A stretch of DNA of 64,000 nt from Chitinimonas koreensis (GCF_014353015.1 NZ_CP060704.1:1-64000), one strand, 5' to 3'; counted from the stretch's first letter, positions 1 to 11,329 are shown. The notes: generated by a model not told the origin, from the letters alone. Numbers and translations: made by a program.

Positions 1-825
1 CCCGAAGCCAAGATCCGCTACATCCACGCCGAGCGCTACGTCGCCGACGTGGTCAAGGCCTACCAGCACAAGGCCTTCGACGAGTTCAAGCGCTACTACC
101 ACTCGCTCGACCTGCTGCTGATCGACGACATCCAGTTCTTCTCGGGCAAGAACCGCACCCAGGAAGAATTCTTCTACGCCTTCAACGCGCTGATCGAGGG
201 CCATCGCCAGGTCATCATCACCTCGGACCGCTACCCGAAGGAAATCGAGGGCATCGAGGACCGGCTGATCTCGCGCTTCGGCTGGGGCCTGACCGTCGCG
301 ATCGAGCCGCCCGAACTCGAGATGCGCGTCGCCATCCTGCACAAGAAGGCCGAATCCGAGGGCTTCAAGCTCGACAACACGGTCGCCTTCTTCGTCGCCA
401 AGCACATCCGCTCCAACGTGCGCGAGCTCGAAGGCGCCCTCAAGCGCGTACTGGCCTATTCGCGCTTCACCGGCGAACAGATCACGCTCGAACTGACCAA
501 GGAAGCGCTGAAGGACATCCTGGCCGCCGGCAACAAACTGATCACGGTCGAGAACATCCAGAAGACCGTGGCCGACTTCTACAAGATCAAGATCGCCGAC
601 ATGCACTCGAAGAAGCGCACGCGCGACATCGCCCGGCCGCGCCAGATCGCCATGGCATTGGCCAAGGACCTGACCCAGATGAGCCTGCCGGCCATCGGCG
701 AGGCGTTCGGCGGGCGCGACCACACCACCGTGCTGCACGCCTGCAAGACCATCGCATCGCTGCGGCAGAGCGACAGCAACATGAACCACGACTACAACGT
801 GCTGGCCCAGATCCTGCGCAACTGA
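1..825 (+). CDS. dnaA: DnaA, chromosomal replication initiator (5' end missing)
   Basis: C-terminal 274 residues of the replication initiator ATPase, which binds DnaA boxes at oriC and opens the duplex. The reading frame is already open at base 1, so the N-terminal domain and the Walker A motif lie outside the window. Visible are Walker B (LLLIDDIQFF), the arginine-finger stretch (RLISRFGWGL), and the C-terminal DNA-binding domain with the DnaA signature (FGGRDHTTVLHACKTI, about 35 residues before the stop). It is followed by a 200-bp spacer with DnaA boxes and then dnaN, the usual bacterial order. Identity is certain; only the missing start limits the entry. Confidence 0.98.
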   Translation, partial: PEAKIRYIHAERYVADVVKAYQHKAFDEFKRYYHSLDLLLIDDIQFFSGKNRTQEEFFYAFNALIEGHRQVIITSDRYPKEIEGIEDRLISRFGWGLTVAIEPPELEMRVAILHKKAESEGFKLDNTVAFFVAKHIRSNVRELEGALKRVLAYSRFTGEQITLELTKEALKDILAAGNKLITVENIQKTVADFYKIKIADMHSKKRTRDIARPRQIAMALAKDLTQMSLPAIGEAFGGRDHTTVLHACKTIASLRQSDSNMNHDYNVLAQILRN

Positions 826-1025
826 GGCCTGTATAAGACTGCAGAAAATGTGGATAAGCACTGCGTTGGCCCACAGCCGGAAATTTCGACACAATCGGCC
901 CACAACCCCAATGCAGACCTGTCCACAGCGGAAAAACCCGGCAAGGCCCTGATGCGAAACAGGAAATCGGGTTCTCCACAGAAATCGCGACCCTTTATTT
1001 ATCTATCTTCAGGAACTACTCAACT
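826..1025. promoter_or_regulatory. dnaA-dnaN spacer with DnaA boxes; candidate oriC component or dnaN control region
   Basis: Between dnaA and dnaN lies a perfect DnaA box on the minus strand (TGTGGATAA at 849-857, the complement of TTATCCACA). Two weaker plus-strand boxes follow: CTGTCCACA at 919-927 (7 of 9 matches) and TTCTCCACA at 972-980 (8 of 9). An AT-rich run (TTTATTTATCTATCTT, about 993-1010) sits just before dnaN. This could be part of oriC or an autoregulatory region for dnaN. The region upstream of dnaA, the other usual oriC location, is outside the window, so the choice cannot be made here. Confidence 0.6.
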
Positions 1026-2132
1026 ATGTTGCTGATACAAGCAGAACGCGATTCGCTCCTCAAACCGCTCGCCACCGTGACCGGCATCGTCGAACGACGC
1101 CACACGCTGCCGATCCTGTCCAACGTGCTGATCGCCAAGCACGACGGTCTGCTGACCTTCCTCGCCACCGACCTGGAGATCCAGATCACCACAGAGCAGA
1201 ACCACGGTGAAGGCGGCGATTTCCAGCTGACGGTCTCGGCCAAGAAATTCCAGGACATCCTGCGCGCCATCCCCGACGGCGCCACCGTCACGCTCGACCA
1301 GGACGACAGCCGCCTGACGGTGAAGGCCGGCAAGAGCCGCTTCAACCTGCAGACCCTGCCGGCACAGGACTTCCCGCGCCTGGCCATCGACAACAACGTC
1401 AAGAGCGTGATCCGCCTGCCGCAGAGCCAGCTGAAAGCGCTGATCGCACGCGTGCAGTACGCGATGGCGCATCAGGACATCCGCTACTACCTCAACGGCC
1501 TGTTCATGGTCACCGAGGGCAAGTCGCTCAAGCTGGTGGCCACCGACGGCCATCGCCTGGCCTTCGTCGAAAGCGAACTCGAGAACGAAGTCGAGCGCAA
1601 CGAGGTGATCCTGCCGCGCAAGACCATCGTCGAGCTGTACAAGCTCCTGGCCGACATCGACGACGAAGTCAGCATCGAGATCGCGCAGAACCAGGTGAAG
1701 TTCGCCTTCGGCAACATCGTGATCCACTCCAAGGTGGTCGACGGCAAGTTCCCCGACTACAACCGCGTGGTTCCGGTCGGCAACGAGAAACTGGTCCCGC
1801 TCGATCGCGCCCAGCTGCTCGCTTCGCTGCAGCGCGCCGCCATCCTGTCGAACGAGAAATTCCGCGGCGTACGGCTGGTGCTCAGCGACGGCACGCTGAA
1901 GATCATCTGCAACAACAGCGAGCAGGAAGAAGCCACCGAAGAACTCGAGATCGCCTACCAGGGCGACCCGCTCGACATCGGTTTCAACATCGGCTACCTG
2001 CTCGACGTACTGACCAATCTGGACAAGACCGCACTGGTGTTCGCCTTCGGCGACCACGCCACCAGCTCGACGCTGGTGACCGTGCCGGACGAGCCGAACT
2101 TCAAGTACGTCGTGATGCCGATGCGCATTTAA
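1026..2132 (+). CDS. dnaN: DNA polymerase III beta sliding clamp
   Basis: Ring-shaped processivity clamp that holds the replicative polymerase on DNA. The product is 368 residues, the normal length. It opens with MLLIQAERDSLLKPLATV, has the family's internal LPRKTIVELYKLL stretch, and ends in the conserved VVMPMRI tail that forms part of the hydrophobic partner-binding pocket. It lies 200 bp after dnaA and 79 bp before gyrB, with an intrinsic terminator after it, so gyrB is probably at least partly uncoupled. No oddities seen. Confidence 0.98.
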   Translation: MLLIQAERDSLLKPLATVTGIVERRHTLPILSNVLIAKHDGLLTFLATDLEIQITTEQNHGEGGDFQLTVSAKKFQDILRAIPDGATVTLDQDDSRLTVKAGKSRFNLQTLPAQDFPRLAIDNNVKSVIRLPQSQLKALIARVQYAMAHQDIRYYLNGLFMVTEGKSLKLVATDGHRLAFVESELENEVERNEVILPRKTIVELYKLLADIDDEVSIEIAQNQVKFAFGNIVIHSKVVDGKFPDYNRVVPVGNEKLVPLDRAQLLASLQRAAILSNEKFRGVRLVLSDGTLKIICNNSEQEEATEELEIAYQGDPLDIGFNIGYLLDVLTNLDKTALVFAFGDHATSSTLVTVPDEPNFKYVVMPMRI

Positions 2133-2144
2133 AGCTGGGCAAGA

Positions 2145-2184
2145 CAAAGCCGGGCCGGCCATAATGGCCGGCTTGGGCTTTTTG
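2145..2184 (+). terminator. Intrinsic terminator after dnaN
   Basis: Inverted repeat GCCGGCC-ATAAT-GGCCGGC (2154-2172), extended by an outer AAAGC/GGGCTTT pairing and followed by a T run (GGGCTTTTTGG). It sits 13 bases after the dnaN stop and just before gyrB. Confidence 0.8.
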
Positions 2185-2211
2185 GCGGCACAAGTCTAGG
2201 TGGATGGGAAG

Positions 2212-4608
<2,397 letters not shown>

Positions 4609-4628
4609 TCGAATCGCATAACGCACAG

Positions 4629-4655
4629 GAGCCAGCTCGAGAGCTGGCTCTTTTT
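4629..4655 (+). terminator. Intrinsic terminator after gyrB
   Basis: Perfect 10-bp stem GAGCCAGCTC / GAGCTGGCTC with a GA loop, followed immediately by five T residues; 20 bases after the gyrB stop. One of the clearest terminators in the window. Confidence 0.95.
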
Positions 4656-4706
4656 ACGTCCGCGCAAGCCGAATTCACTGAATCTATGCGGCAAATTTCA
4701 GCTGCC

Positions 4707-4722
4707 TGTTTCACGTGAAGCC
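4707..4722. promoter_or_regulatory. parS-like centromere site
   Basis: TGTTTCACGTGAAGCC matches the widely conserved parS 16-mer TGTTTCACGTGAAACA at 14 of 16 positions, including the whole core palindrome TTCACGTGAA. It lies in the gyrB-distal spacer, about 4 kb from dnaA, where ParB loading sites are usual. No parA or parB gene is in the window. A second match lies in rng at 50284-50299. Confidence 0.8.
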
Positions 4723-4842
4723 GGTCAGCGAATCCGGTCGATGGTCTACTTTATTTTATTTATCCCGCAGCCTATACAGATGGCTCATGCCCACCATGCG
4801 CCGAATAGGCTGCAGTGACCATCGATCCGCCGGGAGACGAGC

Positions 4843-5673
4843 ATGCCTGATACCACCGCAACTTCAGTCAGACGGGAACTGGCCAGCCGTGGCGTGAGCG
4901 AGGCGCAGATGACCACCCGCGAGAACATCAACAGCCTGATCAAGCTGCGCGGCGCCAAGGCCAATCCGGCCAACTTCCGCAGCGGCCAGATCGACGTGAT
5001 GGTGCATGGCACCTACGCGCGCGGTTCGGACTGGACCCAGCCGTCCGGCGACTTCGCGCGCCGGATCGCCAGCGGCCGGCGGACGCTGACCACCCGCTTC
5101 GAATGGTCGGGCGGCGCGACCGAGAACGACCGGCGCACCGCAGGTACCCAGTTGTCGCGCTTCCTCAACGACGCCGGCGGCGCCAAGCTCTACCGCGGCA
5201 TGGGCGCGGCGACCTCCAATCCCAATTCGGTCCGGCGCGACTTCGGCCTCAACGTCGTCGCCCACAGCCATGGCGGCAACGTGCTCGGCCATGCCATGGA
5301 AAACACCCGTGCCTTCGTGCGCAGCGCTTTCCTGCTCGGTACGCCGGCAATGTCGCGCCATCCGAATCCGAACGTGTCCTGGTCCACCAATGCCCTGCGC
5401 CGGGTCGGCAACGTCTTCAACATCTATTCCAATCGCGACCGCGTGCAGCAGGAACTGGCCCAGTACAACGAAGGCAATAACGTCGTGGTCGGGCGGCAGC
5501 TCAACTTCCCCAATATCCCGCAGAATCGGCGTAATTATCAGAACATCCGCTTCAATCCGATGAATCCGCAGCACGATATCGATCCCTATCAATACCAGGG
5601 CGTCACTGTGCACAGCGAGCTGCACAACCAGGCGACCGGCCGGTTGATCAACGACCTGATCCGACAGAACTGA
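4843..5673 (+). CDS. Orphan alpha/beta-hydrolase-like protein (lipase-type serine motif)
   Basis: Predicted 276-residue soluble protein with no signal peptide. It shows an alpha/beta hydrolase layout: a beta strand leading into VMVHGTYARG (oxyanion-type HG), then a nucleophile elbow NVVAHSHGGNVLGHA near residues 138-152, then LLGTP. A late VTVHSELHN could hold the catalytic histidine. A GGGAGACG ribosome site precedes the ATG. It stands alone between gyrB and a convergent operon, so context gives no substrate. Esterase or lipase-type hydrolase is inferred from the serine motif; a secreted toxin-like phospholipase is possible, but no secretion or immunity genes are nearby. The exact function is unknown. 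Confidence 0.6.
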   Translation: MPDTTATSVRRELASRGVSEAQMTTRENINSLIKLRGAKANPANFRSGQIDVMVHGTYARGSDWTQPSGDFARRIASGRRTLTTRFEWSGGATENDRRTAGTQLSRFLNDAGGAKLYRGMGAATSNPNSVRRDFGLNVVAHSHGGNVLGHAMENTRAFVRSAFLLGTPAMSRHPNPNVSWSTNALRRVGNVFNIYSNRDRVQQELAQYNEGNNVVVGRQLNFPNIPQNRRNYQNIRFNPMNPQHDIDPYQYQGVTVHSELHNQATGRLINDLIRQN

Positions 5674-5696
5674 AGCGAAGCGCTGCGTCGCGTCGT

Positions 5697-7106
5697 TCAG
5701 CGCAGCGCCACCGTTCCCCGCTTCCAGCCGGCCGACTGCCAGCGATAGAACGCGCTCAGCGATTCAGGCTTATCGGCCCAGCGCTGCACGTCCAGGTTGT
5801 CCAATCCGATCAGTTCGAAGCTGCGCTTGTAGCGGCCATCGATGCGCGCCTCGCGCGCGGCTAGCAGCTGCTTGCCGTCCGGCGTCCAGCCTGCGGCCTC
5901 GATATAGCCGACGTCCGGGCTGTTGGCGGCCGGCGGCAAGACGTCCACGCTCCAGCCGGCTTCGCCCCGGCGGAATATCCACAGCTCGCGCCAGCTGTCG
6001 AGCGGCTGCACGGCAAGTGCCAGTGCCGTGCCCTGGACGTTGGCACTCGCCGAAGCCGCCCACACCGTGCCCCAGCTGCAGCGCTTGAGCAGCGGCGCCT
6101 GGTTGCCGATCTTCGGGTCGATCAGCAGCACGCAGGTCTCGCCCGGCTGGCCGGCCACGGTGGCCACCGTCAGCTTGCCCGGCAAGGCCACCGGCGATTC
6201 GGCGGCCCAGCGGCTGGCACCGACGCGCACCGCGGCATCGGCGTAGGCGGCGTTGTCTTCTTCGGCCAGCTCCTGCTTGTTCACCGCGGCCAGCTCCTGC
6301 AACGCGCGCGCGGCGGCCGCTTGCACCGGTTCGGCCCGCCGGCTGCGCTGGTAGGCGAGGCCGGCCCAGACACCGGCGCGGCGCAGGCGGATGCGGTTCT
6401 TCTGGTATTCGGCCAGCTTGGCGGTATCGATGCGGTCGAGCAGCTCGGCGCGCCATTGGTCGAGCGCATAGCGTTGCGTCGGCGGCGTTTCCGGCGCAAT
6501 GCAGTCGGGCCGGGTCAACGCCAGCGCAGCATTGGCACGCTGTGCTTCGCTGGCCGGCAGGGCCAATACGCGGCGGTAAGCGTCGCCGTCGTAGCACAGC
6601 TGGACCCGGCTATCGCGCTCGATGCTGGCGAACTGCACGCCATAGCCGGCGGCGACTTCGAGATGGGCGGCCAAGGTCGCGTCGCCGGCCCGGCCGAGCT
6701 TGCCCGAGGCGCGGCGCGCCAGCCGCTCGGCCATGCCACCGAGCGCATCGAACGGTTCGGCGTCGATCGCCTCGGCCGGCGCAGCCTTGAGGTAGGCGGC
6801 GGCGTAGCCGATGCCGAGCGCTTCCATGCCCGGCGTGTCGCGCACGAAGCGCAGCACCGCCAGCAGGCCAGGCGCGTCGGCCGGCTTGAGGTCGCTGCCG
6901 CGCACCTGGCCGGCGCGCACGAAGCCGGCCCGCTCGCGGCGGTGGTCGTAGACCTGCAGGAAGCCCTGCTTCTCGCCGCGCACTTCGAGCAGGTCGCCCT
7001 GCCACAGCGCCACCTGCTGCTGGGCGGAGTCGCGCGGGGCGGCGCGCAGGGCGGCCTGGTCCTGGGTGACGATGGCGAAGCCGGCCAGCGAGGCGAGCAG
7101 CATCAT
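5697..7106 (-). CDS. SH3-like domain protein, partner of the SPFH protein
   Basis: Predicted 469-residue protein that I do not recognise as a named family. It begins with a short hydrophobic stretch (MMLLASLAGFAIVT), possibly a signal or anchor. Next comes an SH3b-like segment of about 55 residues (RAAPRDSAQQQVALWQGDLL onwards, with RAGFVRAGQVRGSDL closing it). The middle is alpha-helical. The C-terminal third looks beta-rich, with WTPDGKQLLAAREARIDGRY reminiscent of a propeller blade. Its start overlaps the stop of the SPFH gene by four bases (ATGA, 7103-7106), so the two are translationally coupled. An envelope-associated role is inferred from this coupling only. Confidence 0.55.
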   Translation of the reverse strand: MMLLASLAGFAIVTQDQAALRAAPRDSAQQQVALWQGDLLEVRGEKQGFLQVYDHRRERAGFVRAGQVRGSDLKPADAPGLLAVLRFVRDTPGMEALGIGYAAAYLKAAPAEAIDAEPFDALGGMAERLARRASGKLGRAGDATLAAHLEVAAGYGVQFASIERDSRVQLCYDGDAYRRVLALPASEAQRANAALALTRPDCIAPETPPTQRYALDQWRAELLDRIDTAKLAEYQKNRIRLRRAGVWAGLAYQRSRRAEPVQAAAARALQELAAVNKQELAEEDNAAYADAAVRVGASRWAAESPVALPGKLTVATVAGQPGETCVLLIDPKIGNQAPLLKRCSWGTVWAASASANVQGTALALAVQPLDSWRELWIFRRGEAGWSVDVLPPAANSPDVGYIEAAGWTPDGKQLLAAREARIDGRYKRSFELIGLDNLDVQRWADKPESLSAFYRWQSAGWKRGTVALR

Positions 7107-8356
7107 TGCGCTTCCCCTTCGGTCTCGGCGGCCTGCGCCTGGGCATTGGTCCGGGCGCCGCCGATCAGCGCCGAGCCGATGAAGCCGCCGTCGGCCGGCG
7201 GCGGCGCGATAATCACCGAGATCTTGTCGGACAGCTTGTCGGCCAGCGTCTTCTGGATCAGCAACGGGTGCTTGTCGATCAGCGCACCGTCGCGCGCCAT
7301 CTGCTCGCTGCTGGTCTTGCCGATCTTCTCCAGCCGGTAGACCTCGGCGTCGGCCAGCTTCTGGCGCGATTCGGCCTCGCCCTCGGCCTCGATGCGGCGG
7401 GCCTGGGCGCTGCCCTCGGCGCTCTTGATGCGGGCCAGCTTCTCGGCCTCTGCCTCGAACTGGCGCTGCTCGATCTGCTTCTGCTTGAACGGCAGCACAT
7501 GCTTCATCGCCTCTTCCTGGGCGCGGGCGGCGATCACCTGCTCGTTGCCGGCCGCCTCGGCCGCCTTCTCGCGCCGCACCTTCTCGGCCTCGGCCTCGAG
7601 CGCGGTCTGCTTCACCTGCTTGTCCTTCAGCTCCAGCGTGTAGCGCATCTTCTCGGTTTCCAGCTCCTCGGCCAGCAGCTTGTCCATGCCGGCGCGGTAG
7701 TCGGCCGGCAGGTCGACCTTGCCCATCTGCACGCTGCGCAGCAGGATGCCGTCGGCCGCCAGCCGGGGCTTGAGTTCGGCCTCGATCGCCTGCTGGATCT
7801 CGGCGCGCTTGCTGGAGAAGATCTCGCGCACGGTGTAGCGGGTGAAGGTCTTGTAGATCACGCCCTGCACCACCGGCTCGACCACCTCGCCGCCGATGTC
7901 GTCCGGCAGGTTCCTGGCCATGTCGGCGACGCGGGCCGGGTCGAGCGCGTAGCGGATGGTCAGGTCGACGCCGAGCGACAGGCCTTCGATCGACTGGAAC
8001 GGCGCCGGGCCGTCGGCGCGGCTGCTGGCGGCGGGCCGGTAGAGCTGGTCGCGCAGCGGGTAGCGGCGCAGCTCGTGCACGCCGGGCAGCACCAGCACGC
8101 TGCCTTCGCGGAATTGCGCCACGCTGCCGGTCAGCGCATTGCTGCGCACGCCGAGTTCGCCGCGGCCCACGGTCTGCAGCGGCGAATGGCTGGCGGCGGC
8201 ATAGACGCCGATGCCCAGCAATCCGATGGCCAAGAGCTTGCCGCGGTGGGCGGCGAGGCCGTGGCCGGTGGCGGCGAGCGGGCGGCGGGCCTGGCCGGCC
8301 AGCTGGGCCAGCGATTCACGGATGGCTTGGACGACGGCTTTCAAACGGGCGGACAT
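7103..8356 (-). CDS. SPFH/band 7 (prohibitin-like) membrane protein
   Basis: Predicted 417-residue protein. A transmembrane segment at residues 41-56 (LLAIGLLGIGVYAAAS) is followed by a band 7 domain (about 60-250) and then a long Glu/Lys/Ala-rich coiled coil (about 245-360, including KAAEAAGNEQVIAARAQEEA), the standard prohibitin/stomatin layout. Such proteins form large rings or scaffolds at the membrane. The start at MSARLKAV was chosen because the upstream extension is proline- and arginine-rich and has no family counterpart. It is first in a two-gene operon with the SH3-like gene and is divergent from a two-component system, which may control it. Confidence 0.8.
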   Translation of the reverse strand: MSARLKAVVQAIRESLAQLAGQARRPLAATGHGLAAHRGKLLAIGLLGIGVYAAASHSPLQTVGRGELGVRSNALTGSVAQFREGSVLVLPGVHELRRYPLRDQLYRPAASSRADGPAPFQSIEGLSLGVDLTIRYALDPARVADMARNLPDDIGGEVVEPVVQGVIYKTFTRYTVREIFSSKRAEIQQAIEAELKPRLAADGILLRSVQMGKVDLPADYRAGMDKLLAEELETEKMRYTLELKDKQVKQTALEAEAEKVRREKAAEAAGNEQVIAARAQEEAMKHVLPFKQKQIEQRQFEAEAEKLARIKSAEGSAQARRIEAEGEAESRQKLADAEVYRLEKIGKTSSEQMARDGALIDKHPLLIQKTLADKLSDKISVIIAPPPADGGFIGSALIGGARTNAQAQAAETEGEAQ

Positions 8357-8606
8357 TTCTTGTTTGCTCCCATGGCATTCGAACTGGCGCGGTGCCGGCG
8401 GCATCGATCCGCCTGGCTGGCCGGGCGGCCAGCGGCGCCTCGACTTGCGATGCATGGTGCGCGCCGTGTCCGGGAAGGTTCAAAGCCGTGGCCGGGCGAG
8501 TTTCGTCAGCCGGCGGAAGAAAAACTCACAGCCTCCGCGGCCGGCCGCGCCCGATAATGCGGGCATCGCAATCGGCCCCGCGGGGCCGGCCAGCCGGAGC
8601 CGTTCC
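8357..8606. promoter_or_regulatory. Divergent promoter region between SPFH operon and response regulator
   Basis: This 250-bp spacer separates two outward-facing operons, so it must hold both promoters. I could not pick convincing -35/-10 hexamers or a clear direct-repeat operator by eye. The layout suggests that the response regulator could bind here and control both directions. Confidence 0.35.
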
Positions 8607-9308
8607 ATGTTGAAAGTCGCCGTCATCGAGGACGACCTGCCCACCAGCAATCAATTGCGCGGCTGGATCGAGGGCGCCAAGCCCGGCCTGCATATCGACC
8701 AGTGGCACAGCCGCGACGAGGCCGAGGCCGCCATCGCGCGCGAGGCCTACGACCTGGTGGTGCTCGACATCGAACTGGGCCGCGAGCGCCATGCCGGCGT
8801 CGCCATCATCAATGCGATCAACAAGCGCCACGGCACGCCGGTGCTGGTGGTGTCGGCCATGCCGGCCACGCTCTACCGCGGCATCATGAAAGCGCTGGAC
8901 GCCTGGGATTACCTGCAGAAGACCACCTTCGAGGAGGCCGATTTCATCGACACCTTCCTCGACATGCTGCGTGCCGCCCAGGCCCGCCGCGGCAGCCGGG
9001 AGGCCGCACCGGCCGCCGCGCGCGAGTTGTCGCTCGACCCGCTGCGCCAGAGCACGCCGACCTGGCGCGGCCAGCGCATCAACCTGCCGCTGACCGCCCA
9101 GCGCATCCTGGCCGCGCTGCACCAGCGGCGCGGCCAGGTGGTCAGCTACGACGAGCTGTACGAAGTGGTGAAGAGCGGCCGCAACCGCGACAACGTGCGC
9201 AAGCACGTCAGCACCATCCGCGACGCCTTCCGCGAGATCGATCCGCAGTTCGACGGCATCGAGAACGTGCCGATGCGCGGCTTCCGCTGGGTCGACGGCG
9301 GCCGCTGA
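8607..9308 (+). CDS. Two-component response regulator, OmpR-type winged helix
   Basis: Predicted 233-residue DNA-binding response regulator. The receiver domain (about 1-120) has the acidic pair EDD at 8-10 and the phospho-acceptor D54 in YDLVVLDIELG. The output domain (about 145-233) is a winged helix (LTAQRILAALHQRRGQVVSY, with NVRKHVSTIRDAFREID as the recognition part), OmpR-like but divergent. The start at MLKVAVIEDD matches the normal receiver N-terminus. The stop overlaps the start of the histidine kinase gene (TGATG at 9306-9310), so the two form a coupled operon. It is divergent from the SPFH operon, a plausible target. Confidence 0.88.
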   Translation: MLKVAVIEDDLPTSNQLRGWIEGAKPGLHIDQWHSRDEAEAAIAREAYDLVVLDIELGRERHAGVAIINAINKRHGTPVLVVSAMPATLYRGIMKALDAWDYLQKTTFEEADFIDTFLDMLRAAQARRGSREAAPAAARELSLDPLRQSTPTWRGQRINLPLTAQRILAALHQRRGQVVSYDELYEVVKSGRNRDNVRKHVSTIRDAFREIDPQFDGIENVPMRGFRWVDGGR

Positions 9309-11329
9309 TGCGTTTCAGCCTCGCGCCCTACCGTCTGCGGCTGCTGTTCCGCGCCGCCTTCCTGCTGCTGGCGCTGGCCGCCGTCGCCATGGCGCTCTAC
9401 CTGCTGTGGGAAGAAAAGCAGCTCAGCTACCGCAACTACCAGTACGGCTTCAAGAAGACCGAGGCGCAGATCGCCGCCAAGCTGCACCACCCGACCGGCC
9501 AGCTGGCGCTGCTCAACCCGGGCCGCGCGCCGGTCGCGCCGCTGCGGCCCTTGCTGCTGCCGTACTCGGCGATCGACTTCGACGATCCGACCAAGGTGCA
9601 GCAGGCGATCGAGATGGCCGGCTGCCTGGTGCAGTACGGCGACTACGGCGCGGTCTGCGCCGCGATCGGCAGCAATCCCTGGGCCGGCGGCTTCGTCTAC
9701 CTGGCCGGCAGCTTCGCCAGCGGCGCCCTGCAGCCGCACCCCAAGGGCGAGCGCGAGGTCGGCCAGGCCCACCGGCTGCGGGTGGCGGTCAGCCTGCGCG
9801 GCCAGACCTATCGCTGGATCGCGCCGTTCGAGACGCTGGCCAATCCCGATGCCGAGCCCGGCGCCGGCCTGCGCGGCCGCTTGACCGGCTTCGCCGATCT
9901 CGGCGGCGACGTGGTGCCGAGCCGGCCGATGAAGGATTTCCGCGGCTGGATCTGGCAGGACGGCCATTGCGTCGACGGCGAGGACGGGCCCGATTGCCGC
10001 CGGCGCTCGTTCTACTCGGTGCGGCTGCCGGTCGGCGTGCTGCGCGACGCTTTGTTCCAGAAGACCCGGCCGGTCTGGCCGCCGGCCGATCTCGACCGGA
10101 TCCGCCTGCGCGTCGAGGCGCTGCCGCCCGGCGACGGCACGGCGCTGTTCGACAGCGACCGCGGCGGCGCCACGCCGCCGTTCTCGCTGGCCGACCTCGC
10201 GCCGCTGCTGCTGCCGGGCGAGACCCTGCGCATCCGCAAGCTGCCGGCCGCGGCCGGCGAGCCCGAGCTGATCCGCCTCGTCGGCGAGATCGATCAGCCC
10301 TACGAGCCGCCGCGCTGGCTGGCCGGCATCATCCGCCGGCTGCCGGTCGAGGGTTTCGATTCGCCGCTGGAGGCGCGCGAGACCGTCGCTACCCCGCTGG
10401 GCAGCTACGAACTGGTGCTCACCGGCAACGTCGGCACGGTGAACAAGGGCCTGGCGGTGGTCGCCACCCGCGTCAGCTGGTTCGTCGGCGCCATGCTGCT
10501 GGCGATCGGCCTCGCCTGGCTGGCGATCGAGATCGGCATCGTCCGCCGCATCACCGCGCTGACGCGGCGCGCCGCTTCGGTGTCGCGGGTGGTGCGCGGC
10601 ACCGGCGCGGTGGACGGCGCCGGTCTCGAAGACCTGCGCGGGCCTGACGAGCTCGGCGTGCTGGCGGCCGGCCTGGCCGACCTGCTGCAGCGGGTGAAGG
10701 AAGACGTCGAGCGCGAGCACATCCGCGCCGAACAGGAGAAGGACATGTGGCATGCGGTCGGCCACGAGATCATGTCGCCGCTGCAGTCGCTGATGGCGCT
10801 GCACGGTGGCCGCGACGACGACAGCAGCCGCTATATCGCCCGCATGCAGCAGGCGATCCGCATCCTCTACGGCAGCGCTTCGCCGAGCGAGGCCTTCCAG
10901 TCGACCACGCTGCAGGTCGAGGCGGTCGACGTCGACGCCTTCCTGCGCAACGTCGCCAGCAACGCGCCCTGCGTCGGCATCGCCGAGGTGCGCTATGCCG
11001 GCGGCAACGGCCCGGTGCTGGTACGCGCCGACGAGTATTCGCTCGAGGACGTGGTGACCCACGTGCTGCGCAATGCCGACCGCTACCGCCCGGCCGGCAC
11101 GCCGATCACGCTGACGCTGGCCGCGGGCGGGAACGGCGCCACGGTCACCATCCACAACCAGGGGCCGGCGATCGACGAGGAGATGATCGACAAGATCTTC
11201 GAGTACGGCGTTTCGGACCAGCCCGAGTCGGGCGCGCACGGCAACCGCGGCCAGGGGCTGTTCGTGGCCAAGACCTATATGGCCAAGATGGGCGGCACCA
11301 TCACCGCGGTGAATACCGGTGACGGGTGA
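9308..11329 (+). CDS. Sensor histidine kinase (3' end frameshifted in this sequence)
   Basis: Membrane sensor kinase partner of the preceding regulator. The first transmembrane segment is at about 12-34. A large periplasmic sensing region (about 35-385) has no family that I recognise. The second transmembrane segment is at about 388-410 and is followed by a HAMP-like linker, H-box (VGHEIMSPLQ, phospho-acceptor near H486), N-box (VLRNADRYRP) and G2 box (NRGQGLFVAKTYM). The reading frame stops at 11329 directly after AVNTGDG. Adding one G to the GGG at 11324-11326 restores the usual kinase ending (VSFVLGLQRAG) and moves the stop to 11361, giving 684 residues. A one-base deletion, probably a sequence error, is therefore likely. 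Confidence 0.85.
   Translation: MRFSLAPYRLRLLFRAAFLLLALAAVAMALYLLWEEKQLSYRNYQYGFKKTEAQIAAKLHHPTGQLALLNPGRAPVAPLRPLLLPYSAIDFDDPTKVQQAIEMAGCLVQYGDYGAVCAAIGSNPWAGGFVYLAGSFASGALQPHPKGEREVGQAHRLRVAVSLRGQTYRWIAPFETLANPDAEPGAGLRGRLTGFADLGGDVVPSRPMKDFRGWIWQDGHCVDGEDGPDCRRRSFYSVRLPVGVLRDALFQKTRPVWPPADLDRIRLRVEALPPGDGTALFDSDRGGATPPFSLADLAPLLLPGETLRIRKLPAAAGEPELIRLVGEIDQPYEPPRWLAGIIRRLPVEGFDSPLEARETVATPLGSYELVLTGNVGTVNKGLAVVATRVSWFVGAMLLAIGLAWLAIEIGIVRRITALTRRAASVSRVVRGTGAVDGAGLEDLRGPDELGVLAAGLADLLQRVKEDVEREHIRAEQEKDMWHAVGHEIMSPLQSLMALHGGRDDDSSRYIARMQQAIRILYGSASPSEAFQSTTLQVEAVDVDAFLRNVASNAPCVGIAEVRYAGGNGPVLVRADEYSLEDVVTHVLRNADRYRPAGTPITLTLAAGGNGATVTIHNQGPAIDEEMIDKIFEYGVSDQPESGAHGNRGQGLFVAKTYMAKMGGTITAVNTGDG

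Noticed and set aside
7106..8557. A 483-residue plus-strand ORF opposite the SPFH gene
   Set aside because: It mirrors the coiled-coil coding region and has no domain or ribosome site; the minus-strand SPFH reading is clearly the gene.
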